DNA of 64,000 nucleotides from Blastocladiella emersonii ATCC 22665 (GCA_025594325.1 JANHCV010000002.1:2666001-2730000), one strand, 5' to 3'; counted from the stretch's first letter, positions 8,656 to 20,203 are shown. A program made the numbers and translations. Notes: a model not told the origin generated them from the letters alone.

Positions 8656-11259
8656 CTACGCCATCTCCTCGATCGTGAGCCCGAGCACCTTGGAGATGCG
8701 CGGGTACGCGGCGGTCGCGAGGACCAGGTCGTCGCGGACGCGGAGGTACGGCATCCCGCCCGCGGACCCCGCCCCGGGCCCCGCGCCGCCGTCGTCCGCC
8801 CCCGCGTCGGCGTCGAGCCACTGCATCCCACGCACGAGGTTGCGGAGCACGAGCGCGGCCGTGAACGGGACGCCGACGGGGTCCGCCGTCACCTCCTCGG
8901 TGATGTGCTGCTGGATCGCCATGTGCGGGTACATGGCGGCGGCCGCCGCGGCCTCGTCGAACTTGGCGTGCACGGGGGACGTCGGCGGGTCCGCCGCCGG
9001 CACCGCGATGTGCGTGCGGAGGTGCGCGAGCCACCGCGCCGCCGTCATTTGGGCGCCGGAAACCGTGCACCGGCCCCACGGACACGTCGGCCACGCCGCG
9101 TCGGCCGCCACGGAGGCGAGATGCACCGCCTCGACGTGCTGTGCGAGCGCGTCCGCCGACCCAAGGCACGCCGCCGTGCACCCAGCCCACAGGCACTGGC
9201 CGGCAGGGACGAACGCGCGGCGGCGCTCGGTCGTGAACCCGCCGGGCGGATTCGTGGGTGCGGCCGCGGTCGTAGCCCCAATGGCCGACGACGGGCGCAG
9301 GACGAGCCCGTAGACGACCTGCTCGGTGACGCGCAAACCGGGAACCACATTGGCGAGGAGGGCGAACAGCTGCTGCGGGTTGAGCCGCGACTTGACGAGC
9401 TGGGCGAACATCTGCGCCGCGGGGCTGTTGGGGTCGTTGTGCGGGACGACGGGCGCGGTCGGGTCGGCGGCCGCCGCCACATTCGCCGCGGTCAGCGCAA
9501 TGTGCTGCGACGCCGCCGTCACGTAGTCCGTGTACGCCTTGTGCACCAGGTTGCACGCCGTGCGCGCGTGCGGCTCCACATCCACCGTCGCGCACACCCA
9601 CGCCAGCGCGCGCAGGGGCTCCGGGTGCGCGAACGGGTGCGGCGGCACCACGATCGTTGTCGCCGTCGACACGGGGACGGGTGGGATGGTAGCGGGGGTC
9701 GTGGGAGCCGTGGGCGTGGACGGGGTCGCAGGTGTCGCGGGCGTGGCGGGTGCCGGGATCGCAGCGGCCGCCGCCTTGGCGACGGTGGCGGCGAGCAGGC
9801 CCTCAAACTCGCGGACCATGCGCTCGCGGCGCGACGCCGAGATGGCGGCGGCCGCGGGGGCGGGCGGGTTCTCGAACGCGCGCGACTCGGGGAGCCCGTC
9901 GCGGACGAGGCGCAGGAGCGCCGCGGGTAGCGTGCGGGGGGTGTCGCGAACGATGCGCTTGGCGAGCTTGCGCGACGCAAACGTCCACTGGTACAGGAAC
10001 TCGAGGGCGCGGTCGGCGAGTTCGTGGTCGGCGGCGAGGAGGAGCAGGTCGCACACGCGCGCGACGACCTGCGGGTGGTAGTAGTCGACGAGGGCCGGCT
10101 CGTGCACCTCGATGTGCGCGATCTTGGCGAGGACCGACAGCGCGCCGAGGATCAGAGCACGGTCGTCGCCGAGCACCAGGTCGTACAGGATCGGGAACAG
10201 GTCGGCGGCGCGCACGCCCTGCTCGGGCACGGCGGCGGCGGCGTTCGGCGGGCTCGCGGTTGCAGCTGCCGCCGCGGGGGCAACGGCGGCGGTCGCGCTC
10301 GCGGAAGCGGTATCGTCAAGCTGGTCCTCAGTGACGGCGCCCGACTGGACGGGCGAGTGCTGGATCGGGAGGACCGAGACGATGCTCTCGAGCGTGTCGA
10401 GGGCGAGGAGGCGCAGCTCGAGGAAGCGCGACTGCTCGGGGAGGCGCAGCAGGCGGAGGAGCAGGCGCGGGAGGTGCTGGTTACTCGCAAAGTAGGCGGC
10501 GTTCGGTGCGGCGAGGGCAAAGTTGCGCAGGGTCTGGACAATGAGGACTCCGCGCTCGAGGTCAATCAGCTCGCGCTCGTTAAAGAGCAGGTCGCCGAGC
10601 GGGTCCTCGTCGTCGCCGTCCTCGTCCTCGGCGAGATCGGCGCCGGGGTGGAGGTCCAGGAGCGCATCCTCGTCCATGTCGGCGTCGGCCGCCGCGTCCG
10701 CGTCCATGGCCTCGGGGTCCTCGCTGAGGATCAGGTCGTCGTCGTCACCGCCGACCACGCCCGCGAGGCCGTTGGGCAGCGGGCTGGGCTCGGCGAGCTG
10801 GCGGGCCGGGCTAGCCGAGAGCCGCGGGCGCGGGGTCGCCGTGTTGCGGACGGGCGAGACGGAGCGCGGGTAGAGCGGGAGCGGCGGGTTCGCAGCGACG
10901 AGCGGCGGCGGGTGCAGGTAGTCCTCGGCGAGGCGCAGCAGCTTGTCGAGGAGGCCCGGGACGGCCTGCAGGTGCAGGTCGCGGTCGGGGGTCGCCGACA
11001 CGACGCACAGCGACGACAGCGCCCAGTCGATCTCGTTGGGCAGCGTCGAGTGCAGCGCGAGCAGCGCGCGGTTGTGGAACCCGCCCGCGAGGAGCCCGGC
11101 GTGCATCGGCGCGGGCGCGGGCGCGTAGCCGGCGGCCGAGGCCGCGTGGTGGTACGGGTAGGCCATGGCGGCGGCGTGCTGCTGGTACTGCGCGAGGTTG
11201 GCGGCGGGCGGCGCGGCGGGGCCGCCGGCGCGCATCCCGGGCGGGGCCGGGGCATACAT
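8656..11259 (-). CDS. ARID2/RSC9-like subunit of a SWI/SNF-RSC chromatin remodeller
   Basis: Single exon, 867 aa from the ATG at 11259 (an upstream in-frame extension is not supported). An armadillo-like helical region begins at about residue 70 with 'NEIDWALSSLCVVS', the hallmark strand of ARID2/RSC9. It continues through 'LLDKLLRLAEDY', an acidic low-complexity linker, 'LDTLESIVSVL' and 'ALEFLYQWTFASRKLAKRIV'. An RFX-like winged-helix region follows ('ALAWVCATVDVEP...VHKAYTDYV'). Near the C-terminus are two C2H2 zinc fingers (CLWAGC...H and CPWGRC...H...H) as in ARID2. No N-terminal ARID domain is present. By homology it is a structural subunit of PBAF/RSC. The gene is divergent from the BLM/Sgs1-like helicase with 308 bp between start codons. 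Confidence 0.75.
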   Translation of the reverse strand: MYAPAPPGMRAGGPAAPPAANLAQYQQHAAAMAYPYHHAASAAGYAPAPAPMHAGLLAGGFHNRALLALHSTLPNEIDWALSSLCVVSATPDRDLHLQAVPGLLDKLLRLAEDYLHPPPLVAANPPLPLYPRSVSPVRNTATPRPRLSASPARQLAEPSPLPNGLAGVVGGDDDDLILSEDPEAMDADAAADADMDEDALLDLHPGADLAEDEDGDDEDPLGDLLFNERELIDLERGVLIVQTLRNFALAAPNAAYFASNQHLPRLLLRLLRLPEQSRFLELRLLALDTLESIVSVLPIQHSPVQSGAVTEDQLDDTASASATAAVAPAAAAATASPPNAAAAVPEQGVRAADLFPILYDLVLGDDRALILGALSVLAKIAHIEVHEPALVDYYHPQVVARVCDLLLLAADHELADRALEFLYQWTFASRKLAKRIVRDTPRTLPAALLRLVRDGLPESRAFENPPAPAAAAISASRRERMVREFEGLLAATVAKAAAAAIPAPATPATPATPSTPTAPTTPATIPPVPVSTATTIVVPPHPFAHPEPLRALAWVCATVDVEPHARTACNLVHKAYTDYVTAASQHIALTAANVAAAADPTAPVVPHNDPNSPAAQMFAQLVKSRLNPQQLFALLANVVPGLRVTEQVVYGLVLRPSSAIGATTAAAPTNPPGGFTTERRRAFVPAGQCLWAGCTAACLGSADALAQHVEAVHLASVAADAAWPTCPWGRCTVSGAQMTAARWLAHLRTHIAVPAADPPTSPVHAKFDEAAAAAAMYPHMAIQQHITEEVTADPVGVPFTAALVLRNLVRGMQWLDADAGADDGGAGPGAGSAGGMPYLRVRDDLVLATAAYPRISKVLGLTIEEMA

Positions 11260-11567
11260 GGTGGTCGATTCGGCGGTTGCAGCGAGTTGCGGGCCGCCTT
11301 TGGGGGAGGTGAGGGTGCACCGCGCGGGATTCGGTCGGCGCGCGACGGCGGCGGCGGCGGTGGGAGCCGCGAAGGCGCGCGTCAGCTGATGCTGAGGAAT
11401 CCGCTGCGACTCACTGCGCCGGCCGCCAGCGCGATGACGCTGGAAGCCCGCCCCTCCCTCCCTCCATCGCTCACCACCACTCACGACGACGACGAAGCGC
11501 ATGCACTCTGACGGCGGCCGCGACCGCCCGCAAACGGATCTCTGAGCGCGTTGCCACCACCACCGCC
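11260..11567. promoter_or_regulatory. Shared divergent promoter (ARID2/RSC9-like and RecQ genes)
   Basis: 308 bp lie between the two start codons. The sequence is GC-rich with no TATA box or repeat. Short enough that the two nuclear genes probably share regulatory DNA (inference). Confidence 0.5.
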
Positions 11568-14500
11568 ATGCACCCGGTCCCGCCGCCCCTCCCGCCGAAC
11601 CCGAACCCGGGCAACCGCGCCGGCAACGGCGGCCCGCCGCCCATCAAGACCAACCTCAACCAGCAGCTGCAGAGCCTCGCCGCCGCACGCAACGCGCCTG
11701 CATCGGCTCCCGGCTTCGCGCGACCCGGCACCCCCGGTCTCGGCGGCCTAGGTCTCGGCCTCGGGTCCAGCTCGCGCCCGCCGTCAATTGGCCTGTCGCA
11801 GCCGAGCAACATGCCGTCGCTTTCGGGTTCGTCGTTCTCGGGGGCTGCCGGCGCCCCGCGCAGTTTCTCGTTCAAGGCACCCGGCACTACCCTCGGCGGG
11901 CTCGGCGGGCTCGGATCCGGGCTCCGACCATCCTTCAGTCTGCCCGGCTCGCGTATCGGGCCGCCTGCGCCGTCCGCTACTGCCGCGAAACCAACTCCGC
12001 CGTCTTTTGCGGCCGCTTCCTCGCTCGGTGCCGCGTCCGGCGGCCTGCGCGTCACCCCGGTCTCGCTCCCATCAACCACTGCGCCGCGCACGGCCCCACC
12101 GTCGCTTGCCGCGCCGCCGTCGCTCTCGCAGCCGCAGAAACCGCCACCGCAGCCGTTTCCACGCCCGCCGTCCATTAGCAGCTTCTCGAGCGCGCCTGCA
12201 CCCGCGCCGGTTCAGCGGGCACAGACGCTCCCCGTCACCGCGCCCGCGACCTCGTCCTCCTCGTCGCTGTCCCCGGCACCCTCTTCATCCACACCCACGC
12301 CCCGCCCCCCATCTGCTGCCGCTCCTAAATCGACCTCGCCCCTCGCCACACACGCGCCACCCACCTCGCTCGACGCTCTCATGTGCACCGACGTGGCGAG
12401 CGTGCCGCCGCACGACCTCGACCGCCTGCTGCGCGACGCGACCGAGCACTACCGCGACCAGTGCGTCGCCTTCTGCGAGCTGCTCGACCGCAACGCGCCC
12501 CACGCCAACGTCGACGCCGCACGCCGCCGCCGCCTCGACGTGCAGTCCTTCATCCGCACCGTCCAGGCCCGCATCGCGTCGGCGGGCCAGGTCCCGCAGC
12601 AACCGCAGTACCAGCGCCCGCCGACTCCGCCCCAGCGGAATCCGCCGCCGCTGCCGCTGCCACCACCGCCGGCTCAGCAGCAGCAGCAGCAGAACTTTGT
12701 GGACACGCCCATCATGGACCTGCCCGACGATATCTTCGATGACGACGATGACGCGTTCGGCAACCTCGACCACATGATCGACCAGGACCCCACGCACGGC
12801 GGCAACGGGCACGAGCCGCCCCGCTTCGCCGCTGCCGGTGCTGCTCCCGCTCGCCCGCCCGCACCCGCCGCTGTCGGCGGCCCGTCCGAGACCATTCACA
12901 TTGACCTGTCGGGCCTCACCGACTCCATGTTCAACGACACGCTCGTCGAGGACCGTCCCCCGTCGGCGCTCGGATCCGACACGGGCACCAATAGCAGCGT
13001 GTGGGGCGGGTACGGCGGCGGCGCCATTGCCGATGAAATCGACGAGGACGAGGAGGGCGACGACGACGAGTTTGAGAACGCGATCCACGAGGACGACCTG
13101 CGCACCATGGAGCTCGAGCTCGCGCCCATGACGCAGTGCATCGCCACGGCCAACGACGACGACGACGACATCATCGCCATCTCGTCGACCAACTCGACGC
13201 GCCCGCCGGGCCCGCGGATGTACGAGGTGATCGACCTGGTCAACTGCGACGACGACGAGGACGAGCAGATGACGCAGTATCCGTGGACCGACGACGTATA
13301 CTGCTCGCTGCGCAGCATCTTCAAGCTCGAGCGGTTCCGCAGCAACCAGCTCGCCGCCATCAACGCGACGCTCGCGGGCCGCGACTGCTTCGTGCTGATG
13401 CCGACGGGCGGCGGCAAGTCGCTGTGCTACCAGCTGCCGGCGACCATCAACACGGGCCGCACCCACGGGCTGACCGTGGTCGTGACGCCGCTGCTGTCGC
13501 TCATGCAGGACCAGGTCATGGCGCTCGTCGAGCGCGGGATCCACGCCGTGGCGATTTTCGGCGAGCAGGCCGCCGACATGCGCGCCTTCGCCGAGGCCAG
13601 CGTTGCGTCGGCCGAGGCGTCGCTCGTCTACGTGACGCCCGAGCTGCTCAACCGGTCGCCCAAGTTCAACAACATGCTGTCCAACCTGCACTCGCGCGGG
13701 CTGCTCGCGCGCATCGTCGTCGACGAGGCCCACTGCCTGAGCCAGTGGGGCCACGACTTCCGCCCCGACTACAAGGAGATCTGCAAGATCCGCGCGCGGT
13801 TCCCGCGGCTCCCCTTCATGGCGCTGACGGCCACGGCCAACGCCAAGGTCAAGGCCGACATCATCGACCTGCTCGGGATGCGCGACCCGACCATGCTGCG
13901 CGCGTCCTTCAACCGGCCCAACCTGTTCTACAGCGTGGTGCCGAAGCCCGGCGGCAAGGCGGCGGCGGTCGTCGACCACATGGCGGCCATCATCAAGGCC
14001 AAGTTCGACGGCAAGTGCGGGATCGTGTACTGCACGTCGCGCGACGGGACCAGCGCCGTGGCGAACCTGCTGCGCGAGCGCGGGATCCGCTGCAACCACT
14101 ACAACGCGGGGCTCAGCAAGCGCGACCGCGAGCGCGTGCAGCGCGAGTGGAAGACGGGCCTGTTCGAGGTGATCGTGGCCACGGTCGCGTTCGGCATGGG
14201 CATCGACAAGCCCGACGTGCGGTTCGTGTTCCACCACTCGATCCCGCAGACGCTCGAGGGGTACTACCAGGAGACGGGCCGCGCGGGGCGCGACGGGAAC
14301 CCGGCCGAGTGCATCCTGTACTACACGTACGGCGACACGAGCAAGGTGCGGGCGCTGATCGAGAAGTCGGACAACGCGACGCCCGAGCAGATCAACATGC
14401 GGATCAACGCGCTGCAGCAGGTGGTCCAGTACTGCCAGGACGAGACCGAGTGCCGGCGCCAGATGGTGCTGCGGTATTTCGGCGAGGCCTTCGACCGCAC

Positions 14501-15895
14501 CAACTGCCACGGGACCTGCGACAACTGCGCGCGGCTCGCCGAGCTCGGGTACAAGGACGGCAAGCAGCCGCCGACGCTCGACATGACCGACACGGCGCGC
14601 CGCATGGTGCGGCTCGGCGCCGGGATGAAGGCGCTCGGCGACCACGGCGACTCGCACTTCACCATGAAGATGCTCATCGACGTGTTCCGCGGGTCCAAGG
14701 CCGCGTCGATCCGCGACCGCGGGTACCCCGAGGTCGCCGGGTACGGCGAGGGCGCCAGCATGAACCGCGGCCAGGTCGAGCGGCTCGGCCGTAAGCTCCT
14801 CGACGATAAGGTGTTCAAGGAGTACACGATGAAGAACGCCCGCGGGTTCATCAACACGTACATTGCCCCCGGCCCGCGCGCCGACGCCGTGGCCCGCGGG
14901 CAGTTCAAGGTCATGGTGCAGGCCGAGGCGACCGCGCAGGACGTACGTTACTCTCGCATTCGTCGCGTGTTGCGCGGACAGGCGCTGACTTTTGCGTGTA
15001 GGGCTCGACTGGAGCCGCGGCGACCACGGCCAAGGGCAGCAAGCGGTCCGCGTCGTCGCGCAAGAGCACCGACGGCTCCTCCACCACCACGGGCGCCGCC
15101 GCCGCCGCCGCTGCGCCGCCCAAGAAGCGCCAGCGCAAGCGCGGCCCCGTCATCGAGTCGGACCCCGAGGACGACACCATGGACGGCGCTCGCACGTCGG
15201 CCATCTCGTTGTCGCGCAACTCGAAAGCCTCGTCGTCGACCGTGCACAAGCCGCCGGCGTCGAAGCGCGTCTCGAACCCCGGGTCGCGCGCGAGCACCAG
15301 CGGCGCGCCGAGTCCCGCTCCGGCGCCAGCGTACGTGATCGACATGCTCGACGACGACGATGATGATGACGACGCTGCCGCGCGCGCCGAGCGCGACACG
15401 ACGCCGAAGCCCCCGACCGCCGTCAGCAAGCGCGCGCGCCCGCCGACGATCCCGCGCAGCGCCGGCGCCGCACCCACTCCGCCGCCACTCGCTCCAGCGC
15501 CCGCACCGCCCGCGGTCCCGACGCACGACCTGGTGATCGTGCTCAAGTGTTTCGACGCGCTCAAGGCGAAGCGGGGCGAGCTGCTTCGGCGGGACGGGTT
15601 CCGGGACCCGTCGAGCGTGTTCACGGACGCGGCGCTGCAGGAGATTGCGCGGCGGCTCCCCTCGACGGTCCCCGAGTTCTACGACGTGCGCGACGTGTCC
15701 GACGACAAGTTCTTCAAGTTCGGCAACGAGTTTCTCGCCATCACGCGCGAGTACGCGGGGCTCGCGCGCCGGGTCGCGCAGGGTGAGGGGGATGGCGAGA
15801 GTGTGTACGCCGCGTACATGAACAGCGCGGCGGGGGCCGCGGCGGCGGGAAGTAGTGGGAAGGGGAGCTCCATGTACTTCAGTCGACGGGGATGA
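11568..15895 (+). CDS. SGS1: RecQ DNA helicase, BLM/Sgs1 type
   Basis: Two exons, 11568-14942 and 15002-15895, with a 59-bp GTACGT...TAG intron; 1422 aa, close to BLM and Sgs1. ATP-driven 3'-5' helicase that dissolves recombination intermediates with Top3-Rmi1. The first 570 residues are disordered, rich in Ser/Pro and acidic runs. The helicase core (about 575-925) has motif I MPTGGGKSLCYQLPA, DEAH box VVDEAHCLSQWGHDFRP, 'ALTATAN', and motif VI 'YYQETGRAGRDG'. The RecQ zinc-binding helices (about 960-990) contain the Cys set C-RRQMVLRYFGE...C-HGTC-DNC. The RQC winged helix follows (about 1000-1110). A basic/acidic linker holding NLS-like KKRQRKR precedes an HRDC-like domain at about 1300-1385 (LKCFDALKAKRGELL...). 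RQC plus HRDC make this the BLM/Sgs1 orthologue rather than RecQ4 or RecQ5. Confidence 0.93.
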
Positions 15896-15939
15896 GCATG
15901 GTTTCGCGGCATATACGTTCATTGTACAGTAGCAGTCGA

Positions 15940-18192
15940 TTAGGCGTACTTGCCCGCGAGCGACCGGATTTTGCGCGTCTTCTTGGCCGACGCCGTCGCG
16001 AGCTTGGACTGGAAGTACGCCTCCATCCCACCGCTCGCCTTGGGCTCGGGCTCTCGCTCGCCATCCGGCTCGGCCGCGGCTGCTGTTGGTGCTGGCGACG
16101 CCGCCGCCTTCTCGCGCCGCCCGCCCTGGCCCTGCCCCGACGCCGCGGCCATCTGCATCGCCTCGATCCGCTCGACGAGATGGAGCCGCTCCTCGCACTC
16201 GCCGCGCACCGTCTCCTTGAGCGCGGCGATCTCGGCCTCGAGCTGCGCGCGCGTCGCGTGCCACGCGGCCTCGCGCTGGCGGACCGCGGCTTGGGTGGCA
16301 GCAGCCGTGGCCGTGGCGGACGCGCGCGCTGTGGCCTCGGCGAGCTGGTCGCGGAGCGCGGCGAGGTCCGAGTCCAGCGCGTGGACGCGGGCGGAGGAGT
16401 CGGCGAGGGCGCGGGAGAGCGAGTCCTACACCGTCGTCGTCGTCGTGAGAATGGGAAAGCCGTAGAGAAGGTGATGGCGACGTACCCGCTCGCCGACCAC
16501 GTCCGCGACCCTCGCCCCCGCGCGCCGCACCTCGTCCCTCGCGTCGGCCAACTCGCGGCGCACCAAGTCGACGTCCCTTCTCGCACGCCGGTCCGCCTCC
16601 TCGGCCTCCCTCGCCCGCACCTCCATCTGCTCCTGCACCTTGTCGACCTCGCGCCTCGCCACCTCGAGATCCGCGCGGAGCGCCTGGACGACGACGTCAG
16701 CCTCGCCACGCACCTGGGTCGCCGACTCGCGGGCCGCGTCGGCGAGCTTGGCCTGGAACGCGGCCTGCATCTGGGTGATGCGGTTCTGGTGCGCGGCGAT
16801 GGTATCGCAGAGCTCGGCCTCGAGGGCGCGGACGCGCGTGGAGAGGGAGGTGGTGGAGGCGCGCAGGTCGTCGATGAGTTTCTACACACACGGGCGGGTT
16901 GGCGTGATGTGTGTGGGCGGCGAGGGAAGGTGACGGCGTACCTCGCGCGCAGCCTGCGTCGTCGACTGCGCGGCGCGCGCGTCCGCGAGCTGGGCGTCGA
17001 GCCGGGCCGCGGACTCGGTGGCGGCCGCGAGCTGGGTGGTGGTCCGCGCGAGTTCGGTGTCGAGGTGCGCGATCCGCGCGTTTGCTGCGTCGAGGGCTTG
17101 CTGAGCGACGGAGGCGGCGCGGTGCGAGGCGGCGAGCTCGTCGGACGTGACGGCGTGTGCACGCTCGGCGGAGTCAAGGGACGTGCGGAGCGCGGCTGCG
17201 GTGGCTACACGTACAACGGGAGTGAGGCGGTGGTCGAGGAGGGGATGGGGATGGGTGGAGTACCCTCGGCGCGGCGTCGGTCCTCGTCCGCGCCGGCCTG
17301 GACCCGCGCGCGGTGCATGTTGGCCTGCGCGAGCTGCTGCTTTCTACACGCTCTCGGGATCAGTCCAGCCTTCGCCGAACCCAGCCGTAACGTACGTTGC
17401 TGCGAGCTCGAGCATCAACGCGTCGACCTCGCCGCGGACGCGTGAGAGCTCGGCACGCTGCGCGTCCTCGACGGCGGTCCGCTCAGCGGCGGCGCGGCGC
17501 GCGGCCAGGGCGTCGGACTCGCGGCGGAGCGAGTCGGCTACTCCCAGGACCGCGGCTTTCGCGGTCGATTTGACGGTGCGCAGGCTACGCGACGCGAGTG
17601 GTCAGTCGTCGGTGCGGGGCGGGGCGGAGTGAAGGCGGCGTACCTGGCCTGGAACTCGCGGCGGATCCCGTCGAGCTCGGCCTTGGTCCCTTGGACGTGC
17701 GCGGCGAGCGACTTGGCCGTAGCGAGGGCCGCGTCGCGCGACTGGCGGAGGTGCGCGGCCTCGCCTCGGAGTGCTTGCTACGCTTCGTCCCCGCGGTCAG
17801 CAGCGCGCTCTCACCAACCCACGAACGCGTACCATCGTCTCACCATCCCGCCTCGCCTGCGCTCTCAACACCTCCGCGTCCTCCCTCGCCGCATCCCTCT
17901 CCCGTGTCCGCTCCGCCAGCTCTCGCTCCAACTCGACAACCCGAGCCTCGGCCGTGTCCGCGCGCGCGACGAGGGCGGGCCGTTCCTCGGCAAACGCCTT
18001 GCGCTGCTCCAACTCGACCTCGAGCCGGCGGAACTCGCGCTGCAGGGCGTCCATGCGCGACAGGATCAGGTACGAGACGCCGCAGAACTGGCACGCGGTC
18101 TCGGCCTCCGACATGGCGAGGATCTCGGCGGGCAGCGGCATGTGCCGCTGGTCCGAGGTCGGTTCATGGGGTGTTGGCGCCGGGGATTGCAT
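15940..18192 (-). CDS. LEKR1-like coiled-coil protein
   Basis: Seven exons (18192-17833, 17777-17644, 17584-17396, 17343-17264, 17204-16942, 16881-16486, 16425-15940) with six introns of 52-60 bp; the lengths sum exactly to 635 aa. Residues about 18-50 contain PLPAEI, then 'ACQFCGVSYLILSRM'. This short CxxC module, followed directly by a long coiled coil, recalls vertebrate LEKR1 (leucine/glutamate/lysine-rich protein). The comparison is from memory and should be checked. Nearly all of the rest is heptad-rich Ala/Arg/Glu/Leu coiled coil. The basic C-terminus ends in KKTRKIRSLAGKYA after an Ala/Pro linker. Likely a structural protein of the centrosome or ciliary base (inference from family and from CFAP91 in the same genome). 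All six introns start GTACG or GTACT and end TAG. Confidence 0.7.
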
Positions 18193-18388
18193 GGCTCAAG
18201 TGTTTGGGGGAAGAGGGAGCGTGGGACGCGCGCGCAAGGTGATGAAGTGGAGACGCGACCAAGTTCCCTTGACGCGACGCGCCACTCCCTCGCTCAAGCG
18301 GTCCGGTCGGAAGAAGTACATCTATTCTGGAGCAAGTCTCTCCAACGTAGCAATCCAGCAAACAAAAACTCTTCTCGAGTTAACCAGC

Positions 18389-19984
18389 TCACGCGGCCGT
18401 AGCGCGCTTGTACACGAACCACGCGACGACGGGCACCGCAGCGACCGAGACGGCGGTGCGGATCATCGCGGCGCGGCGGGGCGTGGGTGCGACCGCCAGC
18501 ACAAAGTTATCGACGACGCCGCCACGGGCACCCGCCTCAGCATCCGCGGGCGCGTCGCCGCACAGGACGCGGAGGTCCGTGCACAGGGCGAGCGTCGCCG
18601 CCGCGGTGTGCGTGGCCTCGTGGAGGGCGAGCTCGGCGGAGAGCGGGGTCTGTGCGTCGGCGGGGAGCGCCGAGGTGACAATGGTGGGAACACCGATCGC
18701 CTTGGCCCCACCGGCGGCGAGCTCGCGCTGGTACGCGAGGGCGGCGCGCTGGAGGTCGCGGGCGAACCGGGCGAACACGCGCTTGACGGACTCGATATCG
18801 GTGGCCTGCATGATGAGCTGGACCGTCATGCCCTTGCGGATCTTGACGTTCCCGGAAAAGACGCGCGGGTTGTTGTAGATCTCGGCAATGGTGGCAATGG
18901 CCATGACCTGCGGAATCGCGCAGAACTTGAACACGGTCGGGTCGCGCAGCGCGGCCAGGTACTCGAGCACGTCCTTGACGTGGCGCAGCGCGTTGTAGCA
19001 CATGTGGTTGAGCGCGGCGCGGCCCTTCCCGTAGTAGTTGTCGGGCTCGAGCAGCTCGCCGAGCGAGGCGGCGTAGTGGCCCCAGATCTCGCGCGGCCAG
19101 AAGGCGCGGTTCTCGAGGTAGTCCTCGTAAAAGTCGCGCGTGATGTTCACCTTCTGCAGGGCGAGCCCCATGGAGTTGGCCAGGTACAGGTCGTCGGCGG
19201 CCAGGGCGGGCGACGTCTCGAGCCCGGACGCCAGGAACAGCCGCGTGAGCCCGTGCCCGACGAGCCCCGCCACGTAGTAGCAGTACTCGTTGTACTCGGC
19301 GATGGTCTGCACGCGGTTCCCCGACAGGAGCACCGCGGCCTCGGCCTCGGCCGCCGTCGCCGACGGCGCAGCGGCGGCGGCAGCAAGCGCGGCCTCGGCG
19401 GCCTGGTCCTGCTCGTACGCGCGCTGGCAGTAGTAGGCCATGCCGGTGGCCATCTTCTCGGTGATATCGGCGATGACGGCGCGGAACGGCGGCGGGAGGC
19501 GGAGGAACTGGTCGACCACGACGTTGAACTCGAGCAGCAGGTCGCGGTCCTTGTCGGCGAGCGCGTTTTCCGAAAAAGTCCAGCCGGGCGTGGCGAGGTG
19601 CTCGTGGAAGCGGGCGAGGACGGCGAGCTTGCGCGGCAGCGGGATGGTCATGTCGTCCTCGATGGTGTCGAGGCCGCGCAGCGCCAGGTAGAAGATGCAC
19701 ACGGCGTCGCGCAGGTCCGGGTGCAGCGCGCGGATCACGGCCGCGAACGAGCGCGACGTCCGGTCCAGGTAGTAGTAGCACCGCGCCAGCGTGTCGGGCG
19801 CGTGGCCCTCGTCCTCGCGCGCCGTGGCGGGGTCGGTCGTGGCGGCGGCGGCCGCCTTGGCAGCAGCAGCGGCAGCGGCGGCAGCGCGGGCCGGCTTGGC
19901 GGCGCGGCGCTCGGCGAGGGCGTACTGGACCAGCGCCACCACCTCGGTCGGGTGGAGCGCTGACTTGAGCAGCGTGGACATCAT
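18389..19984 (-). CDS. ERG9: Squalene synthase (farnesyl-diphosphate farnesyltransferase)
   Basis: Intronless, 531 aa. Joins two farnesyl diphosphates to presqualene diphosphate and reduces it to squalene with NADPH, the first committed step to sterols, at the ER membrane. Visible motifs: 'CYYYLDRTSRSFAAVI' (substrate region), first aspartate-rich motif LDTIEDD at about residue 105, 'NSMGLALQKVNITRDFYEDY' carrying the second aspartate-rich motif, and 'FCAIPQVMAIATI' (section with NADPH-site residues). One C-terminal membrane helix (AVSVAAVPVVAWFVYK) anchors the protein. Two Ala-rich insertions (about residues 30-48 and 200-225) make it longer than the usual 410-470 aa. The 3' end lies about 200 bp from the start of the LEKR1-like gene, and its start faces ATG10. 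Confidence 0.95.
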   Translation of the reverse strand: MMSTLLKSALHPTEVVALVQYALAERRAAKPARAAAAAAAAAKAAAAATTDPATAREDEGHAPDTLARCYYYLDRTSRSFAAVIRALHPDLRDAVCIFYLALRGLDTIEDDMTIPLPRKLAVLARFHEHLATPGWTFSENALADKDRDLLLEFNVVVDQFLRLPPPFRAVIADITEKMATGMAYYCQRAYEQDQAAEAALAAAAAAPSATAAEAEAAVLLSGNRVQTIAEYNEYCYYVAGLVGHGLTRLFLASGLETSPALAADDLYLANSMGLALQKVNITRDFYEDYLENRAFWPREIWGHYAASLGELLEPDNYYGKGRAALNHMCYNALRHVKDVLEYLAALRDPTVFKFCAIPQVMAIATIAEIYNNPRVFSGNVKIRKGMTVQLIMQATDIESVKRVFARFARDLQRAALAYQRELAAGGAKAIGVPTIVTSALPADAQTPLSAELALHEATHTAAATLALCTDLRVLCGDAPADAEAGARGGVVDNFVLAVAPTPRRAAMIRTAVSVAAVPVVAWFVYKRATAA

Positions 19985-20203
19985 GGTGCGGGGCGGACTG
20001 CGTTGCAGGGGGTCTGGCTACGTCGATCGCTGCGCTCGCCGTGAGGGTGCGGGGGAGAAAGGAGGGAGGAGAGCGCCCGAGGGTGGGAACGGCGGCGGGC
20101 GGAGGCGTTCGCGCGCGCTCAAGTGTGCGGCGCCGACCTGGGCGTGCCTCGCGTGCGCGCCGACCTGACCGACGAGTCGCTTTTCTCCCCCTCTCCCAAA
20201 AGC

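Noticed and set aside
10024-11511. 495-codon plus-strand open frame opposite the ARID2/RSC9-like gene
   Set aside because: Mirror frame, Glu/Arg/Val-rich; the minus strand carries the zinc fingers and armadillo motifs.
12285-14657. 790-codon open frame antisense to the RecQ gene
   Set aside because: High GC makes the complementary frame open; translation is Arg/His/Val-rich without motifs, while the plus strand has helicase motifs.
17771-19963. 730-codon plus-strand open frame opposite squalene synthase
   Set aside because: Opposite strand holds squalene synthase and LEKR1-like exons with clear motifs; the frame shows none.
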